Shown: positions 4,074 to 6,107 of the stretch, one piece after another | Numbering within the stretch: the first letter of the stretch is position 1 | How the letters are laid out: each line of letters opens with the position of its first letter | Origin: Bacillota bacterium | GTDB taxonomy: Bacteria > Bacillota > Clostridia > Peptostreptococcales > Anaerovoracaceae | Assembly: GCA_017515765.1 (NCBI GenBank) | Contig: JAFWFF010000241.1 | Coordinates: 1-6,107, forward strand | DNA length: 6,107 bases | Direction of reading: 5' to 3' | Translations under genes and position numbers: made by a program | Notes under the pieces: generated by a model | What the model was told of the DNA's origin: nothing | The model's input: the letters and a program-made list of their open reading frames with translations, nothing else | Databases searched by the model: none

Positions 4074-6107
4074 ATGAGACCGGTAGCCATAGATGATTTC
4101 TGCAGGTTCAAGTTCCTGTCGGGGCTCGAATTCTCGCCGTCGGGCGACAGCGTGAGCTTTGTCGTTTCGGAAGCAGACAAGAAGAAAAACGGATACACTT
4201 CCTGCATCTGGACCATGAGGGGAGGGAAGCCGAAGAAGCTCACTTCCTTTGGGAAAGAGCGGAGTTTTCAGTATCTGGATGACGATACCCTGCTGTTCCC
4301 GGGCGAGAGGGAGCAGGCGCAGGACGGCCAGGCGGGCGGAGCAGGCGGCAAAGCCCCGGATCCGGGCAGCAAATACTACAGGATCTCGCTTTCCGGCGGA
4401 GAGGCGGAGCTCGCGTATACTTTCCCGATCCCCGTATCAAAGGTGCTGCCGCTGAAGGACGGCTCCGGGGACCTTTTGATCGCCGGAACGGTCATGCCCG
4501 GCTTCGAGGACCTGTACAAAGGCGATGAGAAATACAAGGCGGAGTTCCTCAGGCAGGCGAAGGATAACGCGGACTACGAGGTGATAGAGCAGTCGCCCTG
4601 GTGGTGGAACGGCGGGACGTATACCAAAGGCGCATACAGCGGCCTTTTCCGCTGGGACGCGAAGAAAAAGGCGCTGGAATGGCTTACCCCGAAGAATGTA
4701 AACGTCTCCGACCCGAAGCTCTCAAAGGACGGCAAATACGTTTACTACATGGCTTCCCCGGTCAGGCCGAGGCTGGTGCTGGCGGGTGAGAACTCGCTCT
4801 GCCGCATGAGCGTCGCCGGCGGGCGGGCAAAGACCCTCGCGAAGGACGAAGAACGCTTCTTCATATTCGGGTTCGAACTCGCAGACGATTTCATAATTAT
4901 AGTCGCGCACGATAACAGATACGGCCTCAATTCCGACCCGGACTTCTTCAAAATGGACTATAAGACAGGCGCAATCGAACTGTACGCCGCGCACGGTGAG
5001 AGCATCGGGTCGAGCATCTGCACCGACATCCACTACGGGGAAAACCGTTCCGCTGCGGTGGAAGGTAACACTTTGTACTTCGTGTCTACGCGCTTTGATC
5101 AGGCGAACCTCTACAAGCTGGAGGACGGGGTGATCAGCGAGGTCATCGGGAAAGCTGGCTCGGTCGACGGATTCGCTGTCAGAAACGGCAGGATCCTCTT
5201 AGTCGCGCTTTGGGACATGAAGGGCCAGGAGATCTACGATGCGGGAGGCAGGCGCCTCACGGGCTTCAACAGCCGCGCGATGAGCGGAAGGTATGTCGCT
5301 GAGCCGGAGTTCATATCGGTCAGGCGCCCGGCAGTGAAAGGCGCGGCGGAAGGCGCTTCGGAGGCCCTGCCCTACGAAGTGCACGGCTTTGTCCTCAAGC
5401 CGTTCGGATACGATCCCGCGAAGAAATACCCGGTCATCCTCGACGTGCACGGCGGCCCGAAATGCGCCTACGGGGCGGTCTACTTCCACGAGATGCAGTA
5501 CTGGACGGGCAAAGGCTATTTCGTGATCTACTGCAATCCGACAGGCTCAGACGGGCGGAACATCTTCTCCGACATCAGGGGGAAATACGGCACGGTCGAT
5601 TTCGACGACATAATGGCGTTTACCGATGCGTGCCTGAAAAAATACCCATCCATGGACAAGAACGACCTGTTCGAGACCGGGGGCTCCTACGGCGGGTTCA
5701 TGACCAACTGGATCATCGGCCACACCGACAGGTTCAGGGCCTGCGCGAGCCAGCGGTCCATCTCGAACTGGCTGTCGTTCTACGGAGTCTCGGACATCGG
5801 AGTGGATTTCTCCGCCGATCAAAACGCGGCCGGCCCGTGGTCGGATCCGGCCGCTCTCTGGGAGCACAGCCCGCTGAAGTACGCAGACCGGGTGAAGACC
5901 CCGACGCTGTTCCTGCACTCCTTCGAGGACTACCGCTGCCCGGTCGACCAGGGCTATCAGATGTTCACCGCGCTCCTGGCTCACGGGATCGAGAGCCGCC
6001 TGATCTGCTTCAGGGGCGAGAACCACGAGCTCTCCAGAAGCGGAAAGCCCCTCCACAGGATAAGGAGGCTTAAGGAGATAACAGACTGGTTCGACGGCCG
6101 CAGGAAG
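4074..6107 (+). CDS. S9-family serine peptidase (prolyl oligopeptidase / acylaminoacyl-peptidase-like), C-terminus cut by window edge
   Basis: The frame is open from ATG 4074 to the window end, 678 codons, with no stop seen. The N-terminus MRPVAIDDFCRFKFLSGLEFSPSGDSV starts a beta-propeller of roughly 430 residues, which in this family filters peptides to the active site. The alpha/beta-hydrolase domain follows: HGGP (459-462) forms the oxyanion region, GGSYGG carries nucleophile S538, FEDYRCP carries D619, and ENHELSRSG carries H651. The triad is complete and the protein probably ends within a few residues of the edge. It has no signal peptide, so it is probably a cytoplasmic oligopeptide or N-acyl-peptide hydrolase. 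A Gly/Ala-rich stretch (85-98) looks like a surface loop between propeller strands. ATG 4074 is preferred because AAAGGAG (4055-4061) precedes it. An in-frame ATG at 4050 lacks a ribosome binding site and lies only 3 nt after the predicted transcript start. Confidence 0.93.
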   Translation, partial: MRPVAIDDFCRFKFLSGLEFSPSGDSVSFVVSEADKKKNGYTSCIWTMRGGKPKKLTSFGKERSFQYLDDDTLLFPGEREQAQDGQAGGAGGKAPDPGSKYYRISLSGGEAELAYTFPIPVSKVLPLKDGSGDLLIAGTVMPGFEDLYKGDEKYKAEFLRQAKDNADYEVIEQSPWWWNGGTYTKGAYSGLFRWDAKKKALEWLTPKNVNVSDPKLSKDGKYVYYMASPVRPRLVLAGENSLCRMSVAGGRAKTLAKDEERFFIFGFELADDFIIIVAHDNRYGLNSDPDFFKMDYKTGAIELYAAHGESIGSSICTDIHYGENRSAAVEGNTLYFVSTRFDQANLYKLEDGVISEVIGKAGSVDGFAVRNGRILLVALWDMKGQEIYDAGGRRLTGFNSRAMSGRYVAEPEFISVRRPAVKGAAEGASEALPYEVHGFVLKPFGYDPAKKYPVILDVHGGPKCAYGAVYFHEMQYWTGKGYFVIYCNPTGSDGRNIFSDIRGKYGTVDFDDIMAFTDACLKKYPSMDKNDLFETGGSYGGFMTNWIIGHTDRFRACASQRSISNWLSFYGVSDIGVDFSADQNAAGPWSDPAALWEHSPLKYADRVKTPTLFLHSFEDYRCPVDQGYQMFTALLAHGIESRLICFRGENHELSRSGKPLHRIRRLKEITDWFDGRRK

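Noticed and set aside
5462..6073. 203-codon plus-strand frame and 169-codon minus-strand frame near the right end
   Set aside because: Both are shadows of the S9 catalytic domain, whose frame contains the intact Ser-Asp-His triad.

Overview
The window reads as chromosomal DNA from an anaerobic, moderately GC-rich bacterium, most probably a Clostridia-type Firmicute. This is inferred from strong AAGGAG-type ribosome binding sites, frequent AGG and ATA codons, a flavodoxin-ferredoxin fusion and an aldo/keto reductase that carries two [4Fe-4S] sites. No RNA gene, insertion sequence, CRISPR array or phage gene was seen. Two real genes run off the window edges: a metY-type gene at the left and an S9 peptidase at the right.

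Left part (1-770, minus strand): the first 154 residues of an O-acetylhomoserine sulfhydrylase (metY-like), preceded by a transcribed leader of about 260 nt. The leader has a good promoter, a 41-codon cysteine-rich small ORF with a very strong ribosome binding site, and an intrinsic terminator just ahead of metY. A perfect 9-bp complement to the terminator's 5' arm lies inside the small ORF, right after its tandem Cys codons. This is the layout expected of ribosome-mediated, cysteine-sensing transcription attenuation. No T-box or SAM-riboswitch signature was recognised. It is the most interesting item in the window.

Middle part (770-2746, plus strand): a divergent promoter drives a compact four-gene set: an Rrf2-family regulator with four clustered cysteines, acylphosphatase, a YhbY/CRM RNA-binding protein, and a flavodoxin-like/2x[4Fe-4S] ferredoxin fusion protein (EFR1 type) whose GTG start overlaps the yhbY stop. 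An intrinsic terminator ends the operon. The metY and rrf2 promoters share the same 9-mer, CCTATTGAC, followed by TAGGT. At metY this sits in a perfect 9-bp inverted repeat around the -35 box, so the Rrf2 protein probably controls both promoters. Sulfur metabolism would then be controlled at initiation by Rrf2 and at elongation by the leader.

Right part (2717-6107): a convergent Fe-S aldo/keto reductase on the minus strand with its own strong promoter, then a divergent S9-family (prolyl oligopeptidase/acylaminoacyl-peptidase-like) serine peptidase that is open to the window end with its catalytic triad complete. These two genes have no evident functional link to the sulfur region.
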